Assembly (NCBI GenBank): GCA_018136815.1
Contig: CM030933.1
Span: 7,355,137-7,419,136, forward strand
Direction: 5' to 3'
DNA: 64,000 bases
From: Isochrysis galbana
Lineage: Eukaryota > Haptophyta > Isochrysidales > Isochrysidaceae
The notes under the pieces are model-generated. The model saw only the letters and a program-made list of their open reading frames with translations, searched no databases and was not told the DNA's origin. Both the position numbers and the translations under genes were made by a program. Below, piece by piece: positions 39,080 through 52,141 of this stretch (positions are counted from its first letter, which is position 1; every line of letters starts with the position of its first letter).

Positions 39080-40478
39080 TTTTGCGCTCTCTTTCCGTAT
39101 TTCTTCGCGCATGACGAGCGATCGCGACCTCAGCCTTCGCCGCGCGGGGAGGGTTTGTTTATCGTATGATTCCGGAGTGTTTACGTTAGTCTTCTGAGCC
39201 CAAGGTCTTTGGTTTTTGGTTTCTTGTGAGTGATTTTGTAGCAAATTCGTCGAGTCCCTCCGTGTTCCCAAGCGAGTCCCCCCGAGTTCCCGAGTCTATA
39301 TCCCGAGTCAGCGAGTCAGTACAAGTCAAGCACGCGCCTGAGCCACCCCCAGTCGCCTGCCACCACCCCCCACAAGCCTCCTTCCGCACTTCCGCGCCCT
39401 CCGTGCGTCGTGCGTCGTGCGTCGTGCGTCGTGCGTCGATCACCATGCCCGTAGTCATCCCCGAGGAAAGCTCCATGAGCTCCCCGCAAGAACCGCGTCC
39501 CGCGCTAGCTGCCGGCGCGCCCTCGCAGGCAATCTCCAAGAGTGAGATCAGCCTTGCTTTGACGGCTACATGGAACACATATCTATCCAAAAATCTCGGG
39601 ATGGTGATGAATCCTCAATCCTCAATCTCAATCTTGATTTGGACTTGGACTTGGTCAATTTTCACTTTTCACCCGTAGAAGTTAAAAGTTAAAAGTTAAA
39701 ATAACTGTTTCTGTTTGACCGCCCGCTAACACGCTAACACTGAGGCGCCCACGAGCCACGAGCAGAGCTCGGTTCAGTCGGCGGGCGAACATAAAGTTCG
39801 ACCCGCAGAGCCGTCTCCGTCTCCTGTCTCCTGGGCCAAGCTGGTCGCGCCAGTGGCACTGTGGCACTGTGGCACTCCAATGGCCAGTCGCGAGCGAGCC
39901 TGGAACACCCCCCGCGCCCCCCTAAGGGCCTGGGCAGGAAGCAGGAATGATGAATGCCCTGCCCCTGCCAGAGGCCAGAGGGCAGGGGCTGGGGTGTTGG
40001 GGTTGAATGTAGGGGCCCACACCCCGGGGGGGGGTCCGCGATCCGCGATGGCGATGGAGAGGGGGGGGCGCGAGGCCCCCATTGACCCCCACTTATAAAA
40101 GTAGGTTGATACCGTCTAGCAATAGGTGTGTAGCCCTGAATCTTCAGACTCTTTTTTTAATATAAAAGTAGGTTGGCGTTGCCACACCGACAATAGCACA
40201 GCTGACACGTCTACACGTCTACAATAGATCTCAACTTAGACAACAAGATCCTGTTGAACTGGGCTATAAGTTCTAAGTAGAGCTAGCCGAGAAAAGGGGG
40301 GGGGGGGGGGGGGAGGGGCCGGTCGCTCAAACGTCTCATCCAAGCGGTCCGATCGCCGCTCAAGCGCGCGGCCCCCGGACTCGGTGTCTCTTCTCCTCCC
40401 TCCCCTCTCTCGCTTCGTCCCCATTCCCCCACCCCCACCCCCACCCACGCGCGCGCTTTCAGATTGGACAGCAGCGGC
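39080..40478. other. Intergenic with repeats
   Basis: 39403-39441 is a GTGCGTC heptamer minisatellite of about five units. 39603-39723 resembles the right end of the hAT-like element (TCAATTTTCAC...AGAAGTTAAAAG...CTGTTTGACCGCCC). 40012-40107 is the fullest copy of the TATAAAAGTAGGTTG repeat, with a further partial copy at 40159-40176. A Ser/Pro-rich frame at 39226-39678 overlaps these and is not convincing. Confidence 0.6.
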
Positions 40479-42268
40479 ATGGCCTCCGCAAGGCAGCGCA
40501 AGGTGTCAGAGCTCCGGCCAAAGACGGCCATCGCATTCAAGCAAGACGTCCTCGTCTCCGAGGCGGCCAAGAAGATGCAGGCAGCCAACACGGACTCGGC
40601 CATCGTGCTCAGCGACGATGGCTCGCTTGCGGGCATCTTCACCGACTCTGATGTCGTCTCTAAGGTACGCCGCAGATCCGAATCAGGCTGCAGACTGCGA
40701 CCTTAAGGTCGTGGCTGGGCATCCTCCATGGGCGCATGCCTGCCCTGCTCAGCATTCACCGCACCTCTCAGGTTCTTGCGGCTGGAGCCAGCGCGGGCGT
40801 CATGACCGTGGCAGAAGCCATGACGCGCAATCCGCGCTGCGTCAACGAGTCCGACGCGGCAGTCGACGCCCTCTGCCTCATGGTGGAACACCGTTTCCGC
40901 CATCTTCCGGTGAGGGCGCGCAGCTCCCCTGGGCTTCTCCTTGCTGCTAGCACCTTGCTGGGTGCCGTCTGAGAGCTCGATTCTCCCATTTACCAGGTGC
41001 TTGGTCCCACCGGTAGCGTTGTCGGCATCCTCGATATGCGTGGATGCCTCTATGACGCAATCGCTCGCCTCGAGCGTCACCTTTCCCATGCAACAAATGC
41101 CTTGTCTGGAGCAATGGCCCGTTCGGGGCTTTCGTCAGCGGCATCGGCCCCCATGGTTGACAGCCTGGTATCCAAGCTCTTCGCGCCCACCCTCTCGGAG
41201 ACCCTCGGCGAGACCCTTGGCGCCGTCTCCATACCGTCCGACTCGACCATCACCGAGGCGGCGATTGTGGTGAAGCAGCGGTGTGGAGCTGTGCTTGTGC
41301 ACGAGCCAGGCTCACCGACTGGCATCGCAGGCATCCTTACCTCGAAGGACCTCCTATTCCGCTCGGTGGCCAAAGACGGTGATCCAACAAACACAGTCGA
41401 CGCAATCATGACGCGCAACCCCGACTGTATGGAGGCCTCGTCCACCGTGCTCCAAGCGCTCCATCAACTCCAATACGGCGGCTATCGCCACGTGCCCGTC
41501 ACGTGCAAGGGCGAGCCGCTTGGAGTCCTCGACGTGCTTCAGCTGATCGAGGCGGCGCTCGCCAAGCAGCGCGAGCATGCTAATGCCCTTGAACAGGCAT
41601 CAGCCTCCCCTGGCCCGTCCTGGCGGGGCTTTTGGGACAACGCTGAGTCGCTCATTGACCAGCCCGCTTACGTGCCTCCTACCCGGCGCACTCTGGGCGA
41701 CATCCACAATCTTCCATCTATCTCTTCCTCGTTGCCCGGTTCGACGCATGAGGCCTCGTCGGAGCCAGGGGCGTGCAACAAGCGTGTCACAGCAGACTCC
41801 TGCACGGAAGGATCGCTCAGTGGTAAGAGCACGGGCGTCGAAGGCAACTTCCTCTTCAAGGTAGCCGATGATGGCACCGTGCATCGCGTTCAGAACCCGG
41901 GCACGTCTATCGCCTCGTTGCGTGCTGCCGTCCTGGCAAGGCTCAATGTGCCCGCTGCATTGGCAGCTACGACATCCATTCTTTACGAGGACGATGAGGC
42001 GGACCGCGTCGTCCTCACGAGCGATGAGGAGCTCCGCGAAGCCGTCAGAGCAGCACGTCAAGCGGGGCGCGACCGCATCGTGCTCCACGTGAAGCGCTTG
42101 GGTGCGGCACCCACCAAGCAAGCCAGCGCTCCGGCAGTGTCTGCGCATCCCGGGTCGCAACAGGCTAAGCAGCCCCTCTCTGCGCATGAGCGGGTGTTTC
42201 TCATTGGTTCCGCCGCCGTGATGGGCACCATTGCCGTCACGGTGGGCGCGCTCTCACGTGCACGTTAA
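40479..42268 (+). CDS. CBS-domain and PB1-domain membrane-anchored protein, three exons
   Basis: Exons 40479-40664, 40772-40909 and 40997-42268 (1596 nt, 531 residues) keep phase with GT-AG sites. Four CBS motifs form two adenosine-nucleotide-binding modules: the first with AIVLSDDGSLAGIFTDSD and PTGSVVGILDMRGCLYDAI, the second with VLVHEPGSPTGIAGILTSKDLL and RHVPVTCKGEPLGVLDVLQ. A PB1 domain follows at residues about 385-470 (FKVADDGTVHRV, then ILYEDDEADRVVLTSDEEL), a scaffold that pairs with other PB1 or acidic surfaces. A single C-terminal helix (FLIGSAAVMGTIAVTVGAL) and a basic end suggest a tail anchor. This is the architecture of the CBSCBSPB family of plants and fungi. The TTG at 40464 is rejected in favour of the ATG at 40479. 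Confidence 0.92.
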
Positions 42269-42487
42269 TAAGTGTCCTCCTCGTCGATCTTGTAATTCAT
42301 CGCGGGGCGCGCTGTCGATCATCGAGGAGATGCTCGGAGCGCGGCTGCCCTAACCTTGGTCTGCACTGGTATATTCGAATTTTAGGGATATTTTTATGTG
42401 ATGATAGCGTTACGTGCGTGCAGCGCCTCACCTTAATCAGCAAAATATGTGGCCTATGTGAGATGTGAGATCCGAGCTGCTATGAAT

Positions 42488-43040
42488 GAAAAAAAAATCT
42501 GAAGATTCTGGGCTACACACCTACTATACTAGGGTACCCCCCTATCTACACTGACATCGCCCGCCTCCTCCACTGGACGGCGCACGTTAAAGCTCTACAA
42601 GCGAAATGGATACTAAACTACCTCAACGCGAGAAAGGCCATATGGAAACACGCGCTGGACGCGTGGCGCGTGGTTCTGTCGGACCGGGCTCGGCCGCGGA
42701 GCCGTCCTCTCCACGGTACCCCTGAAGACGCTCACCCATAGCATAAGAGGGAACCCAGCACTGCCGGCGTTCTGGAAGGACGCCCTGACAAACTTTAGGT
42801 CCCCGGAAATCCGCCGCTCACGCCTCACGAGAGCAGGAGCACTATCACAACCGCTTTGGCACAACCCTCACGAATCGCCACCGATCAAACGCGCAGCGTG
42901 GATCAGCCTATGGGAATCCTACAAACGCATGTCGCCCACAACGTTTTCAAAGACGAGATTCACGACGCCATACACGCGTGAAGAGTGCGCACAATACCTG
43001 GATCACCTCCCCGAAATCTTCGTACACGAAGGGAAAAAAT
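42488..43040 (+). pseudogene. LINE-like reverse transcriptase C-terminal fragment
   Basis: From about 42565 the plus strand reads LLHWTAHVKALQ, then KWILNYLNARKAIWKHALDAW, with frameshifts and stops afterwards, down to TTPYTREECAQYL and LPEIFVHEGKK at 43020. The same blocks occur at 54350-55278 inside the second gypsy element, so both derive from one non-LTR retrotransposon family. The segment is preceded at 42488-42533 by the AAAAAAATCTGAAGATTCTGG repeat seen reversed at 55951. It is dead. Confidence 0.65.
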
Positions 43041-43728
43041 AAACAAGTCGGAATTCCTTAACTCGTGGCTCGTGGGAGCGCGTAGTGCAACAAGCCTCGC
43101 GCCTTCTCAACGTAGCGAGACAATCCCCGCCACCCGACCCGGCCCCCTCTGCAGCACGGCCGAAGGCGCCGGGCGACACATAGATGTCAACGAACTCCGC
43201 CCATTGTTTGAAACAAACGACGACAACGAACGCTAATTCCAAGTACCAAGTAGCAAACTCGCAGCACTACTAGAGCGTCTAAAAATAACGCATATAGTAC
43301 AACAAAAAAGCAACACCGGACTTGGACTTGGACTTAGCGACCAAGGATAACAATTGACCACGGGGGACAATATGCCCCCACCCGAGAAATCCAATGGGGA
43401 AAGCCGGAAGGCCGGGCCCCCACACAGGGACGGACTTGACCCGAGGCCACCACAGATGCAGCACAAGAGGCCTGCCCCACCCCTCCCCCAAGCGCGAGGC
43501 CCAAAGTAGTGTACATGGGCCGACCCCCCAAAACCGAAGAAAAAGGAACGAGGGGGAGCGGGAGGGGGAGCGGCGGTAGGGGTATAGGCGATGACGTCGG
43601 GATCGCGGGAGAGTGTGTGACACTAGTAGCTTAGCGGGCACCTTCAAGAATTTTTTTTTAGGTTTGGATTTGAGCAGGCCCGCTTAGTCTCATCACAAGC
43701 ACTGACGAGTTGCTCGGCGACTCACGAC
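43041..43728. other. Intergenic, no gene recognised
   Basis: Some LINE-derived sequence continues to about 43230. GGACTTGGACTTGGACTTAG at 43319-43337 is a short repeat also present near 39640. Nothing else is supportable. Confidence 0.5.
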
Positions 43729-45187
43729 TCACAAACTGCTCGTTCCCCTCATCCGTTTGTACCGTCTGCGCAAACGCCCTGCTCTCAATTCCGCGTCGAC
43801 TCCCACTGAGGAGTGTTGACGAACCTCCGCAGCCCAACGCACCAGCCGAGTTTCACCTGCTCCACGGTTGCCTTCGGCCAGCTGACCGTCTTGCCCCCGC
43901 TCGGCGCCATGGCTTTCTATGTTGCTGGCAATATCCAATGCGTCCTCGGCCTCGGCCGTCGCAATCCTTCTTCTGCGGTCTGGTCGGCGCTTTCGCTCCC
44001 TCTGAGCAGTTGACTGTTCTCGTTCCAACTCATTGGCTATTGCACGGATGTCAACACCTGCACTCTCAAGCTGGATCCCTTCGACTAACCGGCGCCACAG
44101 ATCGACGATTCCCGCACCCGTTCGCGAGGAGCACATGGGGACGTCGCCACCGGCATATGCGGGGTGGTGCTGCGAAACCTCCGCGTGAACAAGGGCATTG
44201 GTTCGTGCGAGGTCAAGAGGTGACAATAGGTCGGCCTTGGTGAGGATCACGTGAAAGGGCCGCTCTAGCCGGTCGAGAGTCGCCATGAAAGTATGGTCAT
44301 CCTCAGTAATGCCAAGAGGAGCCTCGATCAGCACAAAGACGCAGCGCAGCCTCGAGGCACGCTTCAGATAGGAAAGAGTGAGGGCTGACCACGCCCGCCG
44401 CTGTTTGAGTGGCGTGTCCTCGAGCGGCCCATAGCCAGGTAGATCGGTGAGCACCTGCATGGCACGGATGTGGGCCTCTTGAAATTGCGCGAAAACACAC
44501 GTGGGCCGATGGAAAGTATGGTTGCGATGGACGAGGCGGTAGCCATGCTCCCGAAACATGTGGCAATTGGATGCGTATGTGGGGAAGCGCACCATGACGG
44601 AGTCACCGTAGCCTGCCTCACAGATCTCAAAGAACTGGATCGACTTGGTCCAGCCCGAACGTGCCGCGACGGAAGCCGTGCCGGGACCCGGCTTGATGCC
44701 GCATAATGCGTTGAGGAGCGATGACTTGCCCGTGTTGGAGCGGCCAGTCAACGCGATCTCAGGAAGCACCATCGCCAACGGCAGCTCCTACGCATTGGGA
44801 GAGGCTGGTGCACTCCTTAGTCCATCTGGCCAGCTGGCGCGGTCGCGTCTGCTGTGCAATGGATCTGGCTGATCTCACCGGCACTTGGTCCTGCGCCGTG
44901 AGCATCGCGCCCACGAGCGATGCGCTGCACGTGTACCTCCTCCGCAGGCTCGACTGCTTCGGGTTGTAGCCTCCCTTCCTGCGGCCGAGGCCGAGCCTCT
45001 CGATGTCTTGCATCACGTCGAGGTCAAGCGCAGCGTCGTCAAAGCGGTCGAGTCTAGCGGTCCAGTCCTCGCATGCCGACACCGCCGCGCTCCCCGCCCG
45101 CCCCGAGCGGCCGCGAGCCAGCCATACCAGCGGCGGCGCGAGGCGGCCGGCGGCCCGCGTGCTGAGCATCCGCCGCCGCCACGCCAA
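43729..45187 (-). CDS. EngB/YihA-family TRAFAC GTPase, three exons, probably organellar
   Basis: EngB GTPases assist large ribosomal subunit assembly in bacteria and organelles. Exons 45187-44879, 44787-44593 and 44454-43729 total 1230 nt (409 residues). G1 is LTGRSNTGKSSLLNAL, G3 DLPGYG, G4 TKAD and G5 SSRTGAG. The intron 44592-44455 is 138 bp and frame-preserving, so a naive open frame reads through it and inserts 46 residues between SIQFFEI and LTDLPGYG, where the family has only a short strand; ATG|GTGCGC and CATGCAG|GTG give the expected spacing. The N-terminus (MAWRRRMLSTRAAGRLAPP) is Arg/Ala/Ser-rich and acid-poor, like an organelle transit peptide. After the GTPase domain an unusual 110-residue charged tail (ERKRRPDRRRR) extends beyond the normal end. 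Confidence 0.88.
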
Positions 45188-46747
45188 GAGGGAATGGAGA
45201 ATGGGGAGCCTACTTTAAATTTTACTAGTACTACTAGAAAAGTTGTCGTTTGACCTCATGTAACAGTAGGGCTGATTTTATATTTTATAGCTACATGGCA
45301 TGATGGCATGGGATGAGGGAGGGAGAGGAGCAGGGAGAGGAGCAGGGAGAGGAGGATAAGGGAGAGGAGGAGGGAGAGGAGGAGGAGGGAGAGGAGCAGG
45401 GAGAGGAGATGCAGGGAGAGGAGCAGGGAGAGGGGGAGCAGGGAGAGGAGCAGGGAGAGGGAGAGGGAGAGGAGGAGCGGGAGCAGCGAGAGGGAGAGGA
45501 GCAGGGAGAGGAGAAGCAGGGAGAGGAGCAGGGAGAGGAGGAGCAGGGAGAGGAGGAGCAGGGAGAGGAGCAGGGAGAGGAGGACCAGGGAGAGGAGGAG
45601 CGGAGGAGCAGGCAGGCAGAGAGGCTGCAACCTCAGGTTTGGTTGGTTTTTCACAAATGCCCCGTGAAATAATATAAAAAATGTATATAATAATATATAA
45701 TATGTATCTTCGCCAGATTTCTAAGCAGCGCAGTTGGTGCGGTCAACTCTGCAACTACTTGTTCAAGGGCACTGGCCACCTGTGTAGAGGCCTCGTCTAG
45801 AGCGCACCTTGCGCGGTTGCGAAGTTCTAGGACGTGAGCGTGAGCCTGCACCACCTGGCATGCATGCAGCGCAATACTGACCAGCTACTTGTCAGCTACT
45901 TGCCAGTTATATTATATATTATTATTACACTATATATATAGACTATATGGAGCACGCCCATTTACAGTAACACATGGAGCTCAGAGCACTCAACTGTCGC
46001 GAAGTCGCGAAGCACCTTCAAAGGTGCTTCCTGCCGCCACTTAAGAGTTAGCGGTTTGTGCTGGTTTGTCGTTTGTTATTCATCAATAGTAAATATATCA
46101 TGAGCTTCAATCTTCAATCATTAATCATTAGAAAATGCGCATATATTGTGCATACAGTGTACAGTGCGTATACTTATATATACGGCACAAAAGTGGGTGT
46201 GCATTATACGTATAGACATAGATAGACCATCTAGGTCCACAATGCACAGTACGAAAGTGTGAAGAGGCTGAGCGGAGCTAGAAAGGGCTCCTTGGGATGT
46301 ACGGAAACTTCTACAATCCAAAAACAAAATATGGCCGAACCTTCCGCCGAAAGAGGCGAGGCGGCCAACACCAGGGAGAGCGATACCGGGGGGGGGAGTT
46401 GAGAGACGGGCTGTGTGGAAGGAGAGGAACAATTCGCGAGATACCCGTGGATACATCTGTCTCAGAGTGGCGGACCACGGCACGAGAGCGCAGAGAGGTA
46501 GACAGCGAGGGAGGAAAAAAGAAAGGAAGGACGAGAGATCGTGACGAGGGAGAGTGAGAGAAGAGAGAGAGAGAGAAGAGAAGAGAGAGGGAGAGAGAGA
46601 GAGAGAGAGACTCGGAGGAGCAAGAATCACAAGGGAAGAGAACCGTCAGCAAGGAGGAGAGACTTCGGCAGATTACTGAAGAGAGAGAGAAAATTAGAAA
46701 GAAGAGCCCCCTTCTCTCCTTCCCCCCCCCCTCCCCCCTTGCTCTCG
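45188..46747. other. Intergenic with purine minisatellite; cyclase 5' region
   Basis: 45304-45617 is the GGAGAGGAGCAGG array listed separately. 45627-45655 repeats the block at 1229-1256 inverted. 45660-46180 is AT-rich with no gene. 46530-46620 is GA-rich, and the cyclase leader follows. Confidence 0.6.
45304..45617. repeat. GGAGAGGAGCAG purine minisatellite
   Basis: About 310 bp of purine-only units alternating GGAGAGGAGCAG, GGAGAGGAGGA and GGAGAGGGAGAG. The strand asymmetry (all purine on plus) could form triplex DNA. The frame through it (Gly-Glu-Glu-Gln repeats) is not treated as a gene. Confidence 0.9.
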
Positions 46748-49742
46748 ATGTCCTCCCCTCTCTCCCTCCTCCTCGACGGCTTGCTCTCAGTACTGTGGGG
46801 GTTGCTACTGCCTTTGCGTCTGCTGCTCAACACCATCCACTCGCTCCTGTACGCTCACACCTGGCAGACCAGCTACCCTCGTGCCTCCCGCTCCCTTTCA
46901 GAGCCCTCTCTCCCGAGAGAGCAGAGCGGCCTCTGGTCTCTCTCCACCTCCACAGGGGCCTCTCCGCTCGGCCCAGTGGTGAAGACGCTCAACGAGAACC
47001 TTGGGAGGCACCTGTGGACTTTCGAGCCGGACCGGCCACCGGAAAAGTGGGAAGCACAGCGGCTGGGGGAGTATCGAGCGGCGTACGCTGTCGAGAGCGA
47101 GAGCCGCCACCACTCGGCAGATGAGCCGTATAGACTACAGTGCCTGCGCGCGACGGGCGGGCGGGGGCGGCAGGGCACGCAGCCAGTGGCCGGCGTCTCC
47201 GAGGAGGCGCGCGTCGAGGCTTCTCTCCGCAACGGGATCGGCTTCTATTCGACGCTCCAGATGGAGTCGGGGCACTGGCCTGGCGACTATGGCGGCCCAA
47301 TGTTCCTGATGCCCGGCCTCGTCATCGCGTGCTACGTAACCGAGACGCCGCTGCCCGAGGCGCACCGCTTCGAGCTGCTGCGTTACCTCAAGAATCATCA
47401 GAACGCCGACGGCGGCGTCGGTCTTCACATCGAAGGTCACTCGACGATGTTTGGAACGAGCCTAAACTACGTGGCTGCACGGTTGCTCGGCTTGCCCGCC
47501 ACTGACCCTTACTGCGTGCGTGCTCGCGCCTTCATGCATGCCCGCGGCGGCGCAGTCAACAACACCTCGTGGGCCAAATTCTGGCTGAGCCTGCTCGGTG
47601 TGTACGAGTGGCGCGGCATCAACCCGCTGCCGCCCGAGATGTGGATCCTGCCGTACTGGCTCATCTTCCACCCCGGAAGATTCTGGTGCCACTGCCGGAT
47701 GGTCTACCTGCCCATGTCGTACCTATACGGCCGGCGCGCCGCGTGTCCGCTGACGCCGATTGTGAGTGCGCTGCGAGAGGAGCTGTACACGCAGCCTTAC
47801 GAGAAGATAGCCTGGGAGAAGCACCGCAACAACTGCGGGCCTGAGGACATGTATGTGAAGCACCACTTCCTGCAGGACGCGCTTTGGAAACTGGTCTCAG
47901 CCGTCGAGCCGTGGATCCCACAGTGGCTACGCGCCAGGGCGCTTTCCTGGTGCGCCGATCTCATTGCGCATGAGGATGAGTCGACGCGATTCGTTGACAT
48001 TGGCCCGGTCAACAAGGCGATCAACCTCGTCTGTCGCTTCTGGGAAGATCCCGACGGAGAAGGCTTCCGCGCGCACCTGCCACGCATCTTCGACTACTTG
48101 TGGCTCGCAGAGGACGGGATGAAGATGAACGGGTACAACGGGTCGCAGCTGTGGGACACGGCCTTTGCAGTACAGGCGATCGTCGCGACCGGCCTGGGCG
48201 AGGAGGGGGAGGTGGCCAGCGTCCTCAGGAAGGCACACTCCTTCATCGACCGCACACAGGTGCGAGCCCAGCAAGGCGGTGTGGGTAGGAGGGGCGGCCA
48301 CGGAAGGCGGAGCGGAAATAGGCGCCCCGTCTAGTCTGTCGCCGCTCGTGCAAGCCTGCGCCTTTGCAAGGGAGGATTCACCGGCTGCGCGCTTGACTGC
48401 CTCCCCCCCCTCTCTGCCCCCCCACTTCGCGCCGCCGCCCTTACAACCCCTCCCCCTCATGGGTGTGTGCCAGGTACGCGAAGACTGTGTTGAGCTCGAG
48501 AAGCATTACCGGCACATCTCCAAGGGCGCGTGGCCCTTCTCCACCCAAGACCATGGCTGGCCCATTTCTGATTGCTCCTCCGAGGGGCTGAAGGCTGTGC
48601 TGGCAGTAGAGGCGCTCGGTCTCTCGGGGATTTCCGACCTTCCATCCGAGCGACTCTTCGATTGCGTTAACGTGATCCTCTCGTATCAGAACAAGCGCGA
48701 GCACTGGGGCACAGGCGGCTGGGCGACGTATGAGAACAGCCGCGGCCCGGCGGCCCTTGAGCTTCTGAACCCATCTGAGTGCTTTGGCGACATTGTCATC
48801 GACTACTCGTATTGCGAGCTCACCTGTGCGTGCATAACCGCCTTGTCGCACTTCCACCGACGCCATCCTACGCACCGTGCCAAGGAGATTTCCGAGGCGA
48901 TCAAGCTCGGTGCGCAGTGGATCCGCAACAAGCAGAGGTCCGACGGCTCGTGGTATGGGTCATGGGGAGTTTGTTTCACCTATGGCGCATGGTTTGGTGT
49001 CGTCGGCCTTGCGTCGGTTGGCGAGCGCGAGGGTACGTCGCCCCACATTGCGAAAGCACTCGAATTCCTGCGCTCGAAACAGCGTGAGGATGGAGGCTGG
49101 GGCGAGTCTTATCTCTCCTCCTCCACCAAGGAATACCATCAGGCAGACTCGTCCCAGGTAACACTGCCTCCCACCTCCCCTATCGCGCGGTCAGTCGCTT
49201 TGCAGCTGCGGTGTCGCGCAATTGCGGTAAGAGCGGCCACTCATCTGCTCATCACTGCTGGGCTTGGCAGGTGGTCAACACAGCATGGGCAATGCTTGCT
49301 TTCCTTGCCGGCACCGAGGGCGACCCAGCCGCATCTGCCAATGCCGCCGGCGTCCTCGCTCGCGCGGCTGCTTTTTTGATGGCTTCGCAGGTGATACATC
49401 TCAACGAACGCGTCGTGGCTAAGGCTCTAAGTCGCCTTGTCTTTCCCGTCCGGTTGTTGCTGCCGCTCCCTCTGCCATCGTGAATGTATGGCAAAGGCGC
49501 CATTGGGCGTGAGGCCCATGCAAGCCGCCTTGGTGCTCATCGTCCCGTTCCCTTTCATTCAGGAGCCGACGGGGGATTGGCCTCAGCAGCTCATCTCGGG
49601 CGTCTTCAACCACAATTGCATGATAACCTACGCCAACTACCGAAACATCTTTCCTATATGGGCGCTCGGCCAATACCGCAAGCGGCTGCGGGGCGAGCCT
49701 CTGCCAAATCTCGACGTCGTCGACACGCTCGAGCTCGAATAG
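46748..49742 (+). CDS. Oxidosqualene cyclase, cycloartenol-synthase type, four exons
   Basis: It cyclises 2,3-oxidosqualene to the first sterol, on the ER membrane. Exons 46748-48259, 48474-49157, 49271-49390 and 49563-49742 (2496 nt, 831 residues) keep phase. An N-terminal hydrophobic stretch ([19 protein letters not shown]) is longer than in animal enzymes. QW-type repeats are visible ([42 protein letters not shown]). The catalytic aspartate lies in [15 protein letters not shown], where DCTAE is canonical; the Asp and Cys are kept. Three residues known to separate cycloartenol from lanosterol synthases all match cycloartenol: Tyr in [14 protein letters not shown], His in DHGWP, and Ile in PISDC. 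I therefore predict cycloartenol as product, as expected in a phototroph. The frame upstream of 46748 is GA-repeat leader. Confidence 0.93.
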
Positions 49743-50238
49743 TCGGTGGTCGTCCACGGGCTGCGGCCCAGGCGAAAGGCTATCATCTCAGGTTTGCCGC
49801 GAAGGGCGATGAAGGATGTGCTGCGTTGTTCCTCCTCCCCACGGGACGCCACCCCCCGAGTAAGATGATTGCGTTTACTCGACCGATAGAGCCCGGCAAG
49901 GTTTCTTCCGACTGCTCTCATATTGGGCTCCCATGCGCGTGCAAGATGTACACGCGTGGGCACGCACTCATGGCGTGGGCACACTCTTGTAGGGTGCGAG
50001 AGGAATACATGAGCGATAGAAGTGCCCTATGAGAGCACTCACCCTTACGTGGTCCAAAAATGTATGCTTTTCAATCGTGAAGATTTAGGTTTTGCTGCTG
50101 CAACTAAGGCTGCAAGTGAAAATTGAAGATTCAAAGGGAAAGGCGACAGCTAGTCGCTATCACTCCTCCTAGCCTGACAAACCCAAGAGCCCCGCTGCCT
50201 TCGAAGCGGGCCGCGCGGGCGGCAGGGAAATTGTATAT
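49743..50238. other. Intergenic, no gene recognised
   Basis: 3' flank of the cyclase up to the gap. Frames on both strands lack domain features. The missing exons of the kinase that enters the gap from the right are not recognisable here. Confidence 0.5.
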
Positions 50239-50338
50239 NNNNNNNNNNNNNNNNNNNNNNNNNNNNNNNNNNNNNNNNNNNNNNNNNNNNNNNNNNNNNN
50301 NNNNNNNNNNNNNNNNNNNNNNNNNNNNNNNNNNNNNN
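50239..50338. other. Scaffold gap (100 N)
   Basis: Exactly 100 Ns, interrupting the kinase gene after its second exon begins. Confidence 0.99.
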
Positions 50339-50900
50339 GTGGTCAGCCTTGGTCAGGATGTCAACCTCAGCCTTCAGCATGCCCATTTTGCTCTCGGGCG
50401 GCTTCTGTATAATCTGCGTGAAAGGCGTGAATGGCACCGCCGATCAACGTAGGCATCAGCGTGGGTGAGATGGTGCAGGTTAACCGGTATGGACGAGAAT
50501 GGTAAGAGCATGGTGCTGGGTGTGAATGAATATGCTGGGTGGGAGCTACCAGCCTCGATTACTGTGCCCACCCTCTGCTTCCAACTTTGAGATGAGACGC
50601 TCTGCCCTCCCCTCGCACACCGGCTGCACTCGCCTCGCCAGCAGTGTGTACGCCCTGCGAGAGCGTCCAGACTCAGAGCGAGCCCCATCCGTTCTGCTGG
50701 TGAACCAGCACCAGGCCACCCCGCGCCGGTTGCAAGCGGCTCACGGGCACGGAGATCACCTTGATGGCAACCTTCATCCCCGTCTCCTTGTGGATGCCCA
50801 GCTTGACCTTGGAGAAGTGGCCAGTGCCGAGCGTCTCGCCAATGTCGTAGGTGTCTGTGATGTCCTCGGGTGGCGTCTCATTCGTCGAGTCGGACGCCAT
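50339..50900 (-). CDS. CaMK-group protein kinase, N-terminal part only (cut by gap)
   Basis: Exon 1 (50900-50751) encodes MASDSTNETPPEDITD, then the start of a kinase domain: the glycine loop GETLGTGHFSKVKLG and the ATP-binding lysine in KVAIKVIS. Exon 2 (from 50413) reads IIQKPPESKMGMLKAEVDILTKADH up to the Ns and supplies the helix-C glutamate. The ESKMGMLKAEVDIL pattern is like CaMKI/DCLK-type kinases. The intron 50750-50414 is 337 bp, longer than others here. The rest of the domain is not found left of the gap, so the gap hides several exons or the join is wrong. The DNA upstream is a long GA microsatellite. Confidence 0.75.
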
Positions 50901-50939
50901 CGCGAGTGGCGAGGATGGGGCGTATGGAAAGAGGAGGGA

Positions 50940-52141
<1,202 letters not shown>

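Noticed and set aside
45313-45672. Gly-Glu-Glu-Gln repeat protein
   Set aside because: It is a pure purine minisatellite with no unique sequence, so an ORF is expected by composition.
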